A DNA stretch of 64,000 bases from Cryptosporangium arvum DSM 44712 (GCF_000585375.1 NZ_KK073874.1:3162001-3226000); one strand, 5' to 3'. Shown: positions 8,696-18,024, counted from the stretch's first letter. The notes: generated by a model from the sequence alone, not told the origin. Numbers and translations: made by a program.

Positions 8696-9901
8696 TCAGG
8701 GGCGGAGGCGGGCGGCCTGGGCGCGCAGGTAGCGCTGCTGCGGGAGGCTCGCGGTGCGGGCCGCCGCCTCCTCGTAGGCCGCGCGGGCCGCGACCGGGTC
8801 ACCGGCCCGTTCCAGCAGGTGCCCGCGGACCGCGGCCACGCGGTGATCGGCGGCCAGCCGTCCGTCGTCGACCAGCCGGCCGACGAGGCGCAGACCGGCC
8901 TCGGGCCCGTGCACCATCGCCACCGCGACCGCGTGGTTCAGCGCCACGACCGGGTTGTCGGCCATCCCCAGCAGCACCTCGTAGAGCGCGAGGATCTGCG
9001 GCCAGTCGGTCGCCTCGGCGCTGGGTGCCTCGTCGTGCAGCGCCGCGATCGCCGCCTGGACCTGGTAGGGGCCGACCGGCCCCCGGGGCAGCGCGGACTC
9101 CAGCACCGCGACGCCCTCGGCCACGCGCCCGGCGTCCCACCGGCGGCGGTCCTGTTCCGACATGGGCACCAGCGAACCGTCCGGTGCGGTCCGGGCCGGG
9201 CGTCGCGCGTCGGTCAGCAGCATGAGCGCGAGCAGGCCGCCGACCTCGGCGTCGCCCGGCAGCGCCCGGTGCAGCAGACGGGTGAGGCGGATCGCCTCCG
9301 CGGTGAGTTCCACCCGGTGCAGCGCCGGACCGGCCGTGGTGGCGTACCCCTCGGTGAAGACCAGGTAGAGGACGTGGAGCACGGCCGGGAGCCGGGACTG
9401 CTGATCGGCGGGCAGCGCGAACGGCAGGCCGCTGTCCTTGATGCGCTGCTTCGCGCGGGTGATGCGGCGCGTCATCGTCGACTCGGGGACCAGGAACGCG
9501 CGGGCGATCTCCGCGGTGGTCAGGCCGCCGACGGCACGCAGCGTCAGCGCGATCTGCGACGCGACCGGCAGCGACGGGTGGCAGGCGAGGAACAGCAGGA
9601 TCAGCGTGTCGTCGGAGTCGCGGGCCTCGCCGGGGTCGTCGGGCAGGGCACGCGCCTCGCGGGCCTTACGGGCCTGTTCGCTGCGCAGGATGTCGGTGAG
9701 CCGGCGGGCCGCGACCCGGATCAGCCAGGCCTTCGGGTCGTCCGGGCGGCCCTCGGGCGGCCACTGCAGCGCGGCCGCGAGCAGCGCCTCCTGGGTGGCG
9801 TCCTCGGCGGCGTCGAAGTGCCCGTACCGGCGGACGACCGCCGCGAGGACCTGCGGCGCCAGCGCGCGCAGCAGGTCCTCGGTCGTGGGCCCGGCGGTCA
9901 G
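8696..9901 (-). CDS. ECF sigma factor, SigJ-like with DUF6596 C-terminal domain
   Basis: A 401-residue sigma-70 family protein. Region 2 is RYGHFDAAEDATQEALLAA with WLIRVAARRLTD, and region 4 is LTLRAVGGLTTAEIARAFLVPESTMTRRITRAKQR. A long helical C-terminal domain follows (LHVLYLVFTEGY, LLLGMADNPVVALNHAVA) as in the SigJ/ECF41-like group that pairs with YCII proteins. No ATG, GTG or TTG fits. The best start is CTG at 9901, whose CTGA overlaps the stop of the upstream YCII gene, the usual arrangement for this pair. The nearest in-frame ATG, at 9475, would delete region 2. Confidence 0.85.
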   Translation of the reverse strand: MTAGPTTEDLLRALAPQVLAAVVRRYGHFDAAEDATQEALLAAALQWPPEGRPDDPKAWLIRVAARRLTDILRSEQARKAREARALPDDPGEARDSDDTLILLFLACHPSLPVASQIALTLRAVGGLTTAEIARAFLVPESTMTRRITRAKQRIKDSGLPFALPADQQSRLPAVLHVLYLVFTEGYATTAGPALHRVELTAEAIRLTRLLHRALPGDAEVGGLLALMLLTDARRPARTAPDGSLVPMSEQDRRRWDAGRVAEGVAVLESALPRGPVGPYQVQAAIAALHDEAPSAEATDWPQILALYEVLLGMADNPVVALNHAVAVAMVHGPEAGLRLVGRLVDDGRLAADHRVAAVRGHLLERAGDPVAARAAYEEAAARTASLPQQRYLRAQAARLRP

Positions 9902-10293
9902 AGTTCCGGCTCCGGCGCGTGGTCGAGGATCGGGCGGACGTCGCAGTACCCGTCGGCGAACACGTCGTTCGGGCTCGGGCAGGCGGCCAGCCGGCCCGCG
10001 ATCCGGGTCGCGCGGTCGAAGCTCTCGCAGTCGACGACCCAGTAGCCGGCGAGCACCTCCTGGGTCTCGGCGTACGGGCCGTCGGTGACGATCGGCACCC
10101 CGTCCTTCTGGCCGACCCGGCGGGTGTGGACCGGCGCGTCGAGCCCGCGGGTGTCGACGAACTCGCCGGACTCCATCAGGTCCTTGGTGAACTGCTCCAT
10201 GAACGCGTGCATCGGCGCGAAGTCGTCGGGGGCGGCGCTCGTCATCAGGTCGTAGTCGCGCTGCGAGCCGTACATCAGGATCAGGTACTTCAT
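9898..10293 (-). CDS. YCII-related (DGPF-type) protein
   Basis: A 131-residue protein starting MKYLILMYGSQRDYD and containing VTDGPYAETQEVLAGYWVVD, the DGP[FY] signature of the YCII/DGPF family. These small cytosolic proteins sit next to SigJ-like sigma factors in many actinobacteria; their activity is unknown, though a role in sensing or regulation is assumed. GAGGAGGA stands just before the ATG at 10293. It is the first gene of the pair and its stop overlaps the sigma gene's CTG start. Confidence 0.88.
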   Translation of the reverse strand: MKYLILMYGSQRDYDLMTSAAPDDFAPMHAFMEQFTKDLMESGEFVDTRGLDAPVHTRRVGQKDGVPIVTDGPYAETQEVLAGYWVVDCESFDRATRIAGRLAACPSPNDVFADGYCDVRPILDHAPEPEL

Positions 10294-10390
10294 CGGGTCC
10301 TCCTCGGATCGGTGCGTTCGTGGGGGACGTCGGAGCCGTGCACCGTCTCCGGACACCGAGTGCAGTGCGGCTGGGCCGGGCCCGGCGGGT

Positions 10391-12106
10391 TCAACCAGTG
10401 AACGCGGAGCCGGTGCTGCCGTCGGTGTCGGGGCTGATCACGGCGGCCACGCAGCGGTAGACCCGCGAACCGTCCGCGAAGGCGGCCTCGCTCGGCGGGA
10501 GGACGTCGACGCTCCACTCGGCGACCGGGATCGTCGGGGCGTTCGCGCGCCGGGAGGCCAGCATGACGTCGGTACTGCACAGTTTCTTCACCGCGGGGTG
10601 GGCGGCGAGGGTTTTCTGGCTGGAGGTCAGCGCGTCCCGGGGGAGTGGCGCGATCGCGAAGGTCTCCCAGCGGTGGAGGTCCTCGCAGGGCTGCCGTTCG
10701 ATCGTCACCTGGCCGACGATGACGACCATGCCCGACCAGCATTCGGGCTCGACGACGCACCGGCCGCCGTTCGCGGTGGCCGGGCAGTTGCCGGTCGTCG
10801 TTTCGACGCCGTAGTCGGGGCCGGAGCGGGTCGCTGCGGTGGGGGCCTGGTTCGCGCTCTCGACGGTGGGGAGGCCGGTCTCCTCGTTCCAGGGCCGGGT
10901 GGCGGCCACGAGCCCGGCCGCGACGACGGCGACCAGAGTCAGCACTCCGACGGCGGTGAGGACGGCCGCTTTCCGGGCGGACATCCCCCGCCGCTCCGAC
11001 GCCGGGGCCTGATGCGGCCCGGTGTGGTGGGGCGGTGGCCGGTGCGGGATCGACTGGTGCGGGATCGACTGGTGCGGGATCGAGTAGGGCGGTCCGGAGT
11101 GGGGCGGTACCGAGAAGGACGCGCCGTGCGCTGCTCTCACCTGGGGCGGACCGGATCTCGGTGGGGCGGAGACGGAGGCGCTGTGCCGGTCGCCGCCGGG
11201 CGGGCGGAACGAGGCGCCGGACGTGGTCGGGCTCGCCGGGTCACCGGTGGCGTGTTCCGGCGCGTACCCCGGCCATGCCGACGAGGAGAACGTCACCGGC
11301 GTCCGCGCCAACGCCGCACGCATCGCCGCCCCGTCCGGGAACCGATCGGCCGGATTCGGCGCCATCGCCCGTTCGATCACGCTCATCAGCGCCCCGGGCA
11401 CCCACGGCAGCACCGGCAACGGCTCGTCGTGCATCCGCACGATCGCGGCCAGGCTCGGCGACCCGGTGTCCGGGAACCGCGGCGGCCGCCCGCTGAGCAG
11501 CGCGTAGAGCGTCGCCCCGAACGAGTACACGTCCGCCGACGGAGCCGGCTCCACCAGCGAGAACGCTTCCGGCGGCGCGTACGCGGGCGTCAGCGACTCC
11601 AGCGTCGCCGACTGCTCGGCGTCGGCCGTGATGATCGAGGCGAGCCCGAAATCGGCGAGCCCCACCATCCCGTAGCGGTTGACCAGGATGTTCCCGGGCT
11701 TCAGGTCCCGGTGGAGCACACCGAGCGAGTGCGCGGCCCCGAGCGCGTCGGCCAGCCCGACGCTCATCGCCTGCACCTCGTCGGGCGGTAAGCCCCCGCG
11801 CCGCTTGAGCACGGTGGCCAGCGACCCTCCGGTGCACAACTCCATCACCAGGTACGGGCGCCCGTCGGCCAGCGTGCCGGCGTCGTAGAGCCCGATCACG
11901 TTCGGGTGATCGGACAGCCGCCCCGCGGCGTTCACCTCGCGGTAGAAGCGGCGCTGGTCCCGTTCGGTGGTCAACGTCCGGTTGTCGATCTTCACCGCGA
12001 CGTCCCGGCCGACGACGATCTGCGTCGCCAGGTAGACGGTCGCGCAGCCGCCGGAGCCCAGCACGTCACGGATGGCGTAACCAGGGACGTCGGGCGGTCG
12101 GTGCAC
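10391..12106 (-). CDS. Membrane Ser/Thr protein kinase with extracytoplasmic Cys-rich domain
   Basis: A 571-residue PknB-type kinase. Residues 9-270 hold the kinase domain: LGSGGCATVY loop, VAVKI lysine, HRDLKPGN catalytic loop, LADFGLA metal loop. The APE motif reads PPE. A Pro/His/Ser linker follows with SIPHQ repeated in tandem. A single TM segment (AVLTAVGVLTLVAVVAAG) lies near residue 390, and about 160 external residues with several cysteines (CPATANGGRC, PECWSG, QPCEDLH) resemble the septum-formation/sensor domains of actinobacterial kinases. TAGGCT at 12114-12119 lies 7 nt before the GTG: leaderless. It phosphorylates unknown targets in response to an unknown external signal. Confidence 0.9.
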   Translation of the reverse strand: MHRPPDVPGYAIRDVLGSGGCATVYLATQIVVGRDVAVKIDNRTLTTERDQRRFYREVNAAGRLSDHPNVIGLYDAGTLADGRPYLVMELCTGGSLATVLKRRGGLPPDEVQAMSVGLADALGAAHSLGVLHRDLKPGNILVNRYGMVGLADFGLASIITADAEQSATLESLTPAYAPPEAFSLVEPAPSADVYSFGATLYALLSGRPPRFPDTGSPSLAAIVRMHDEPLPVLPWVPGALMSVIERAMAPNPADRFPDGAAMRAALARTPVTFSSSAWPGYAPEHATGDPASPTTSGASFRPPGGDRHSASVSAPPRSGPPQVRAAHGASFSVPPHSGPPYSIPHQSIPHQSIPHRPPPHHTGPHQAPASERRGMSARKAAVLTAVGVLTLVAVVAAGLVAATRPWNEETGLPTVESANQAPTAATRSGPDYGVETTTGNCPATANGGRCVVEPECWSGMVVIVGQVTIERQPCEDLHRWETFAIAPLPRDALTSSQKTLAAHPAVKKLCSTDVMLASRRANAPTIPVAEWSVDVLPPSEAAFADGSRVYRCVAAVISPDTDGSTGSAFTG

Positions 12107-12147
12107 GGCCGGAAGCCTAAACCACGCTCTCCCGTAGGCTGCGCGGC
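12107..12147. promoter_or_regulatory. Back-to-back leaderless promoters, kinase and EI24 gene
   Basis: The identical -10 box TAGGCT occurs on both strands, at 12114-12119 (minus) and 12135-12140 (plus). Each is exactly 7 nt from a GTG start codon, at 12106 and 12148. The 41-bp gap leaves no room for leaders, so both mRNAs probably begin at the start codon. No good -35 was recognised. Confidence 0.6.
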
Positions 12148-12924
12148 GTGAGCGCCGTGACCCCCCGCCCCACCGCCGGTTCCGAGTTCGTCTGGGGGCT
12201 GCGGCTGCTCGGGCGCGGCTTCGGGATGTACGCGAAGTACCCCGGGTTGTTGCTGCTGGGTCTGATCCCGGCGGTGATCGCGTTCTTCGTCCTGCTGGCG
12301 GCGTTCGTCACGTTGCTGGTGTTCCTCGACGACCTCGGCGGGTGGATCGCGGGGTCCTTCGCCGGCGGCTGGTCGGCCGACGCGCGGAAAGCCGCCGAGC
12401 TCCTGATCGAGGTCACGATCGTCATCGGGGCGCTGTGGCTCTCGGTCATCGTCTACACGGCGCTGACGCTGATCATCGGTGACCCGTTCTACGAGAAGAT
12501 CTCCGAGGAGATCGAGCGCCGGCTCGGCGCCGTCGACCACCCCGAGCTGCCCTGGCACAAGACGCTGCCGCGTAACGCCGCCGACTCGATCCGGGTGATC
12601 GGCACGCAGCTCCTGCTCACGATCCCGGTGCTGCTGATCGGGCTGGTGCCGTTCGTGGGGCAGGTCCTCGCGCCGATCCTGGCCCTGCTCATCGGTGGCT
12701 GGCTGCTCAGCCTCGACCTGACCGGCATTCCGTTCAACCGGCGGGGCGTCTTCCTCAAGGAGCGCCGGCGCGTGCTGCGGCAGCACCGGGCGCTGGCGCT
12801 TGGGTTCGGGATCCCGGTGGCGGCGCTGGCGCTGGTGCCGTTCGCCAACATCGTGGTGGTTCCGGCGGCGATCGCCGGCGGGACCCTGCTGACCCGCCGC
12901 GTCCACGGCCAGCCGATCGACTAG
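12148..12924 (+). CDS. EI24-domain membrane protein
   Basis: A 258-residue protein with four to five hydrophobic helices. It shows the EI24/CysZ-like pattern: an N-terminal amphipathic part (GSEFVWGLRLLGRGF), then LLGLIPAVIAFFVLLAAF, a loop with GDPFYEKISEEIERRLG, and C-terminal GGTLLTRR. In actinobacteria such proteins are annotated as EI24 membrane proteins of unknown role; CysZ members carry sulfate. It is divergent from the Ser/Thr kinase. The TAG stop is part of a CTAG shared with a gene on the other strand. Confidence 0.8.
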   Translation: MSAVTPRPTAGSEFVWGLRLLGRGFGMYAKYPGLLLLGLIPAVIAFFVLLAAFVTLLVFLDDLGGWIAGSFAGGWSADARKAAELLIEVTIVIGALWLSVIVYTALTLIIGDPFYEKISEEIERRLGAVDHPELPWHKTLPRNAADSIRVIGTQLLLTIPVLLIGLVPFVGQVLAPILALLIGGWLLSLDLTGIPFNRRGVFLKERRRVLRQHRALALGFGIPVAALALVPFANIVVVPAAIAGGTLLTRRVHGQPID

Positions 12925-13121
12925 GGCGCAACGCGCCGGTCCGGGAGGGCGGTCGCCGTCCCGAGCAGCACCGGGAGGACCGCGTCGGCGACCGCGATGC
13001 GGTGCTGTGTGTCGTCGACGTCCGCGGTGAGCGCGAAGACGACGAACGACGCCACGCTGAGCGCGGCATCCGCCGGGGCGGTGTTCGGTCTGCGCCCGCA
13101 CCGGCTGCTCGGCACCGACAT
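12921..13121 (-). CDS. Hypothetical small protein, possibly a gene remnant
   Basis: An open frame of 66 codons with protein-like composition in its second half (ALSVASFVVFALTADVDD, VADAVLPVLLGTATALP). Its TAG stop shares the CTAG tetranucleotide with the stop of the EI24 gene, an arrangement seen at several true convergent gene pairs in this window; that is the main argument that it is real. No RBS or -10 is clear before the ATG at 13121. I recognise no family. It may be the tail of a decayed gene. Confidence 0.3.
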   Translation of the reverse strand: MSVPSSRCGRRPNTAPADAALSVASFVVFALTADVDDTQHRIAVADAVLPVLLGTATALPDRRVAP

Positions 13122-13137
13122 TCGGCTCGCGTCATCG

Positions 13138-13632
13138 CTAGTCGGGCGCCCCGGTCGGCTTCGCCCCGGTCGGCTTCGTCCCCGTCGGCTTCGGGGCCGG
13201 CCGGCGCGCGATCACCACGGCGATCGCGCCGCCCAGCGTGATCACCAGCCCCGCGACGACGATCAGGTACGCGCCGACGTCGGGGCGCACCCGCAGCAGC
13301 GCCGTGCAGAAGTACTCGTGGGCGCACGAGCTCAGGTCCCGGTTGCCGCTACGCAGGTCGACGACGTACCAGAGCCAGGCGAGCGAGGTCAGGAACCCGG
13401 GGATGCCCGCGGCGGCGACGAACCAGGGTCGGGACCGGGTCAGCCCGACGACCGCCAGCACCCCCGCCACGAGCACGGCGGCGAGCAGCAGCAGCGCCTC
13501 GGCGGTGTTCGGCCGGCTGGCGTCGGTGCCGGTGATCGCGTCGACGGTGCGCGAGCGGGGTAGGAACAATGCCGCGACCAGCAGCGCCGCACCGACGCCC
13601 ACCACGTACGCGGCCCGGGCGAGTGGTTTCAC
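13138..13632 (-). CDS. Hypothetical four-TM membrane protein with PTG repeats
   Basis: A 164-residue protein with four predicted membrane helices (AYVVGVGAALLVAALFL, ALLLLAAVLVAGVLAVVG, WFVAAAGIPGFLTSLAWLW, LIVVAGLVITLGGAIAVVI). A loop between helices 3 and 4 carries two cysteines (SSCAHEYFC). The C-terminus is a short repeat KPTGTKPTGAKPTG. TAGGCT at 13640-13645 stands 7 nt before the GTG start, so the mRNA is probably leaderless. The family is not recognised. Confidence 0.65.
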   Translation of the reverse strand: MKPLARAAYVVGVGAALLVAALFLPRSRTVDAITGTDASRPNTAEALLLLAAVLVAGVLAVVGLTRSRPWFVAAAGIPGFLTSLAWLWYVVDLRSGNRDLSSCAHEYFCTALLRVRPDVGAYLIVVAGLVITLGGAIAVVIARRPAPKPTGTKPTGAKPTGAPD

Positions 13633-13668
13633 GGGCGGCAGCCTACGCGGCGAGGCAAGCTAGGCCGC

Positions 13669-14421
13669 ATGTCTCGAGTCTTCATCACCGGATCCGCCGA
13701 CGGCCTCGGGCTGCTGGCCGCGCGTCAGCTCGCCGGTGAGGGCCACCGGCTGACGCTGCACGCCCGCCGCGAGGAGCGCGCCGACCAAATCCGCAAAGCA
13801 CTGCCGGAGGCCGACGTCGTGGTCGGTGACGTCTCCACCCTCGACGCGATGCGCTCGGTGGCCGAGCAGGTCGACGCGCTGGGCCCGCACGACGCCGTCA
13901 TCCACAACGTCGCGGTGGGCTACCAGGAGCCGCGCCGGATCGAGACCGCCGACGGGCTGGCGCACGTGTTCGCGGTGAACGTGCTGGCGCCGTACGTGCT
14001 GACCGCGCTGATCACCCCTCCCGCACGCCTGGTCTACCTGAGCTCGGGCATGCACCAGAGCGGCCGCCCCGACCTCGACGACCCGCAATGGGTCGATCGG
14101 CGGTGGAACGGCTCGCGGGCCTACTCCGAGAGCAAGTTCTACGACCTGATGCTCAGCCGCGCGGTGGCCCGCCGCTGGCCGGACGTCCGCGCGAACGCCG
14201 TCGACCCGGGCTGGGTGCCGACCCGGATGGGTGGCCGCGGCGCCCCCGACGACCTGCGGCTCGGCGCCGACACGCAGGCCTGGCTCGCGGTCACCGACGC
14301 CCCGGCGACCGGCGCCTACTTCTACCACCGGGAACCCCACTCCGCGCTGCCGTCGACCGCCGAGTCCGAGGACGCACTCGTCGACTACTGCGCCACGCTC
14401 AGCGGCATCCCGCTCCCGTGA
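13669..14421 (+). CDS. Short-chain dehydrogenase/reductase
   Basis: A 250-residue SDR. The nucleotide loop is TGSADGLG at residues 7-14, with VVGDVSTLDAM for cofactor Asp recognition. The motif usually NNAG reads HNVAVG, the active-site Ser lies in YLSSGMH, and the catalytic YxxxK is YSESK. The substrate is unknown. Its TGA overlaps the GTG of the next gene, making an operon with an endonuclease/exonuclease/phosphatase-fold protein. It is divergent from the four-TM gene. Confidence 0.85.
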   Translation: MSRVFITGSADGLGLLAARQLAGEGHRLTLHARREERADQIRKALPEADVVVGDVSTLDAMRSVAEQVDALGPHDAVIHNVAVGYQEPRRIETADGLAHVFAVNVLAPYVLTALITPPARLVYLSSGMHQSGRPDLDDPQWVDRRWNGSRAYSESKFYDLMLSRAVARRWPDVRANAVDPGWVPTRMGGRGAPDDLRLGADTQAWLAVTDAPATGAYFYHREPHSALPSTAESEDALVDYCATLSGIPLP

Positions 14422-15221
14422 CCCGGGTCCGCGTGCTCACCCTGAACGTCCAGCACGACGCCGGCGACCCGGGCCGCACCGCGCGCATCAACGCCGAACT
14501 GCGGCGGCTCGCGCCGGACATCGTCGTGTTCCCGGAGGTCCGCTACCCCGACGACACCCGCGACCAGCTCGCGGAGCTGGTCGACGGCGTCGGCCTGCGC
14601 ACCACGCACCAGGCGGAGATCCTCGAGCACCTGCCGCCGGACGCGGACGTCTACGGCGGCAGCGCGATCGCGACCCGCTGGCCGCACCGGGTCCTGGAGG
14701 TCGTCGACGGCCGCACCCCCGAGGGCGTCTACTGGTACACGCTTGCCGCGTCGGTCGAGCTCCCCGGCGCCGGTCCGGTGCTGCTGCTCACGCCGACGAC
14801 GTTCTGGAAGCCCGACGCCGAAGCCTGGCGGGAGCGGCAGATGCTCGAGCTCGCCGCCCTCGACGCCCGGCACCGCACGCGGCTGCCGACGATCGTCGCC
14901 GGTGACTTCAACGCGGTGCCGGAGTCCGCGAGCATCCGGTTCCTGAGCGGCCTGCAGTCACTCGAGGGCCGCAGCGCCTACTACCACGACGTGTGGGCGG
15001 TCGCCGGCGACGGGCCCGGCCACACCTGGACCGTCGACAACCCGCTCGGCGCCGCCGAGATCGAACGGCTGGTCGGGCAGCCCGGCGTCCGCTACCGGAT
15101 CGACTACGTCTTCGTCGGGTCCGGCCCGGGTGCCCGCGTCGTCGGCGCCGCGGTCGTCGGCGAGGAGAATCCGCTCAGCGACCACCACGGCGTGCTGACC
15201 GACCTGGTGTATTCCGTCTAA
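14418..15221 (+). CDS. Endonuclease/exonuclease/phosphatase-family protein
   Basis: A 267-residue metal-dependent phosphoesterase of the EEP fold. Motifs in order are VRVLTLNVQHD (Asn), DIVVFPEVRY (metal Glu), the phosphate-site region GGSAIATRWP, AGDFNAVPES (Asp/Asn) and LSDHHGVLTDL (catalytic Asp-His). The substrate could be DNA, a phospholipid or an inositol phosphate. The GTG at 14418 overlaps the stop of the SDR gene (GTGA). Its stop overlaps by 4 nt with the convergent histidine phosphatase gene. There is no signal peptide, so it is cytosolic. Confidence 0.85.
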   Translation: MTRVRVLTLNVQHDAGDPGRTARINAELRRLAPDIVVFPEVRYPDDTRDQLAELVDGVGLRTTHQAEILEHLPPDADVYGGSAIATRWPHRVLEVVDGRTPEGVYWYTLAASVELPGAGPVLLLTPTTFWKPDAEAWRERQMLELAALDARHRTRLPTIVAGDFNAVPESASIRFLSGLQSLEGRSAYYHDVWAVAGDGPGHTWTVDNPLGAAEIERLVGQPGVRYRIDYVFVGSGPGARVVGAAVVGEENPLSDHHGVLTDLVYSV

Positions 15222-15877
15222 CCCTCGTGCAGTGGCTGACCGGTGGGACCGCTGTCCTCCGGCTCCTCCGGCAGGTCGACGGCCTGGCCCTCCCAGGTGA
15301 CGACCTTCCAGCCGTCGGAGGGCGCGCCCTCCAGCGTCACGATGCCGGTGTTGCTCAGCGCGTGCTCGGCGGCCCACTCGACGTCGACGTTCGCGGCGCG
15401 GGCGGCCACCCAGGCGCGGATCGCCGCACCGTGGCTGACCAGGGCCACCGTGCCCGCCCCGGTCGCGGCGGCCTCGTCGATCACCGCGTCGTAGCGGCCG
15501 AGGAACTCGGTACCGTCCTCGCCGCCGGGCATCCGCAGCTCGGTGCGGCCGGCCGACCAGCCGAACACCGTCTCCAGGTACGTCTTCACCGACTCGTGGT
15601 CGCTGAGCATCTCCAGGTCACCGGCGACCACCTCGCGCAGCCCGTCGCGGACGACCGGCTCCAGCCCGCGCGCGGAGGCCAGCGGCGCCGCCGTGAGGTG
15701 CGTGCGGACGAGCGTGGAGACGAACAGCACCTCGATGTTCTCGTCGGCCAGCGCACCCGGCAGCGCGGCCGCCTGGTCGAGGCCGAGCTCGGTCAGACCG
15801 GGGCCGGGGACGCCGGTGTCGAGCAGGTGGGCGACGTTCGACGGAGTCTGGCCGTGGCGGATCAGGATCAGGCGCAT
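15218..15877 (-). CDS. Histidine phosphatase family protein
   Basis: About 219 residues of the phosphoglycerate mutase-like superfamily. It starts [15 protein letters not shown], the RHG catalytic motif, with the second half-site [13 protein letters not shown]. It probably dephosphorylates a small metabolite. The ATG at 15877 is chosen because the family begins directly with the LIRHG strand; an in-frame TTG four codons upstream is the alternative. The C-terminal tail is acidic and low in complexity (LPEEPEDSG). Confidence 0.88.
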   Translation of the reverse strand: MRLILIRHGQTPSNVAHLLDTGVPGPGLTELGLDQAAALPGALADENIEVLFVSTLVRTHLTAAPLASARGLEPVVRDGLREVVAGDLEMLSDHESVKTYLETVFGWSAGRTELRMPGGEDGTEFLGRYDAVIDEAAATGAGTVALVSHGAAIRAWVAARAANVDVEWAAEHALSNTGIVTLEGAPSDGWKVVTWEGQAVDLPEEPEDSGPTGQPLHEG

Positions 15878-16016
15878 GCCGGGGTTCAACTCCGCGAGAG
15901 TGAGGGGACGTACTCCTCAATTGTCTCAAACACTCAGCCCGGCTCCGTCCCGGCCGATGGGAGCGATATCTGGCGGGCGGCCGGCAACGGTCACGTACAC
16001 GAGGTCGAGGCAACGC

Positions 16017-17633
16017 ATGGTATCGACGTCCGGCACGGAAAGCGGCGGCAAGCTCTCCGGTCTCGGTGTGGGGCAGAAGATCCTGATGTCGGTGGCGGTG
16101 ATCGCGGTGGTCGCGCTGATCACGGGCGGGCTCGCATGGCAGCGGCTCGGCACGATCGACGGCAAGATCCAGAAGCTGCAGACCGAGAACATCGCCCGGC
16201 TGAACGCTCTGGTCGACATGGAGGCGGGGCTCGCGAAGCTCTACCGCGGCATCCTGAACATCTACGTCGCGCCGACCGACACCACGAGCCAGCAGCAGAT
16301 CAAGGACGGCGAGGCGGCGGTCAGCTCGGCCTTCGCCGAGTTCCAGAAGAACCCGAGCGACTCGGCGGAGTGGAAGAAGCAGGTCGCCGACTTCGACGAG
16401 GCGTTCACCACCTACACCGCGCTGGCCAACAACATCCTGTTCAAGGACCCGTTGCCGGCCAGCGTGCCCGCGCCGGCCAACACCGCCGCGATGAACGCGG
16501 AGTTCGCCCGGGTCGAGAAGGCGTTCGGCGTAACGCTCACGGCGCTGAACAACCTCGAGGCCGAGGACTCGGCGGCGGACGCGAGCGACTCGCACAAGAC
16601 GGTCGTCGGCGCGCGCACGATGATCGCGATCGTGCTCGTCGTCGGCCTGCTCGCGGCGTTGGCTCTCGCGGTGATCGTCAGCCGCGCGATCATCAGCCGG
16701 CTCAACCACGTCCAGGAAGTGCTCGACGGCGTCGCCAACGGCGACCTCACCCGCCAGGCCCGCGTCGACTCCGGGGACGAGGTGGGCCGGATGGCCGAGG
16801 CCGTCAACCGGGCGATCGACTCGATCCGGCAGACGGTCTCGGCGCTCTCGAGCTCCGCGCGGACGCTCGCGGACTCCTCGCAGCAGCTCACCGCCTCCGC
16901 CGAGGCGATCTCCGGTACGGCCGCGGACACGTCCGCGCAGACCAGCGTGCTCGCCTCGGCCGCCGAGGACGTCTCCCGCAGCGTCCAGACCGTCTCGGCC
17001 GGTACCGAGGAGATGGGCTCGGCGATCCGCGAGATCTCGCAGTCGGCGAACGACGCCGCCGGTGTCGCGTCCCGTGCGGTCGACGCCGCCGCCCAGACCA
17101 ACGCGACCGTGGCGAAGCTCGGTGAGTCGTCGGTGGAGATCGGCAACGTGGTGAAGGTGATCACTTCGATCGCCGAGCAGACCAACCTGTTGGCGCTCAA
17201 CGCCACGATCGAGGCGGCGCGGGCCGGTGAGGCCGGTAAGGGGTTCGCGGTGGTCGCGAACGAGGTCAAGGATCTGGCGCAGGAGACCGCGCAGGCGACC
17301 GAGAACATTTCCAAGCGGGTGGAGGCGATCCAGGCCGACACCGATTCGGCGGTGGCGGCGATCGAGCAGATCTCGGGGATCATCGCGCAGATCAACGACT
17401 ACCAGATGACGATCGCGTCGGCGGTGGAGGAGCAGACCGCCACCACCAACGAGATGAGCCGCTCGATCATGGAGGCCTCCACCGGGTCGACGAGCATCGC
17501 CGACAACATCGCGAGCGTCGCCGCGGCCGCCCAGACCACCTCGACCACCGTCGGTGAGACGCAGCGCTCGGCCGAGGAGCTCTCCCGGATGTCCTCGGAC
17601 CTCCAGGCGCTGGTCAGCCGCTTCCGGGTGTGA
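16017..17633 (+). CDS. Methyl-accepting chemotaxis protein
   Basis: A 538-residue transmembrane chemoreceptor. TM1 ([17 protein letters not shown]) lies near residues 22-40. A roughly 155-residue helical ligand-binding region of 4HB type follows, then TM2 ([19 protein letters not shown]), a HAMP domain ([17 protein letters not shown]) and a long coiled signalling domain. The conserved hairpin tip is [20 protein letters not shown], followed by [15 protein letters not shown]. It would signal to CheA/CheW, none of which is encoded nearby. GAGG about 8 nt before the ATG at 16017 supports the start. It implies a motile stage in this organism. Confidence 0.95.
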   Translation: MVSTSGTESGGKLSGLGVGQKILMSVAVIAVVALITGGLAWQRLGTIDGKIQKLQTENIARLNALVDMEAGLAKLYRGILNIYVAPTDTTSQQQIKDGEAAVSSAFAEFQKNPSDSAEWKKQVADFDEAFTTYTALANNILFKDPLPASVPAPANTAAMNAEFARVEKAFGVTLTALNNLEAEDSAADASDSHKTVVGARTMIAIVLVVGLLAALALAVIVSRAIISRLNHVQEVLDGVANGDLTRQARVDSGDEVGRMAEAVNRAIDSIRQTVSALSSSARTLADSSQQLTASAEAISGTAADTSAQTSVLASAAEDVSRSVQTVSAGTEEMGSAIREISQSANDAAGVASRAVDAAAQTNATVAKLGESSVEIGNVVKVITSIAEQTNLLALNATIEAARAGEAGKGFAVVANEVKDLAQETAQATENISKRVEAIQADTDSAVAAIEQISGIIAQINDYQMTIASAVEEQTATTNEMSRSIMEASTGSTSIADNIASVAAAAQTTSTTVGETQRSAEELSRMSSDLQALVSRFRV

Positions 17634-17637
17634 CGTC

Positions 17638-18015
17638 ATGGGCCTCGTCGAAGAACTGGAAGCCCAGCGCGAAGCGCTGACCGAGGCCTGCGCGGTCGCG
17701 GACGCCGAGGACCGCGTCGCCCAGGCCCGGTGCGATCAGCTGCTCTCGGAGTTCGCCGGCACGGCCCGGCAACTCCAGGTGCGCGCGGCCGAGTTCGCCG
17801 CGGTCACCGAGGGCGGGAGCCCGCAGTCCGAGGTGTCGGCCGCGGCCTGCGCGGTCGACGCCGCGCGGGTCGACGCGATGCGCGCTCAGCTGCGTGTCGT
17901 GGACGAGTGGGCCGCGATCACCAAGTCCCGGCTGACCCGGGCCCGGCGCCTGTCGCAGCAGGTCAGCAGCATTTGTGACGTCACGCTTGACCTGGAGCGC
18001 ACTCCAGGGCCTTGA
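17638..18015 (+). CDS. Small coiled-coil protein downstream of the chemoreceptor
   Basis: A 125-residue, mostly helical soluble protein starting MGLVEELEAQREALTEAC only 4 nt after the chemoreceptor stop, so almost certainly co-transcribed. Heptad-like spacing, rich Ala/Glu/Arg/Gln content and several cysteines suggest a two-helix coiled coil: residues 1-55 and 70-115, separated by a Gly/Ser/Pro linker (TEGGSPQSE). I recognise no family. It may be an accessory or adaptor of the receptor (inference from position). Confidence 0.65.
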   Translation: MGLVEELEAQREALTEACAVADAEDRVAQARCDQLLSEFAGTARQLQVRAAEFAAVTEGGSPQSEVSAAACAVDAARVDAMRAQLRVVDEWAAITKSRLTRARRLSQQVSSICDVTLDLERTPGP

Positions 18016-18024
18016 CTGGAGGCC

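Noticed and set aside
15925-15970. WhiG/FliA-type promoter before the chemoreceptor
   Set aside because: CTCA-N16-GCCGATGG matches the consensus only partly and the spacing is off by one; mentioned in a finding but not listed as a feature.
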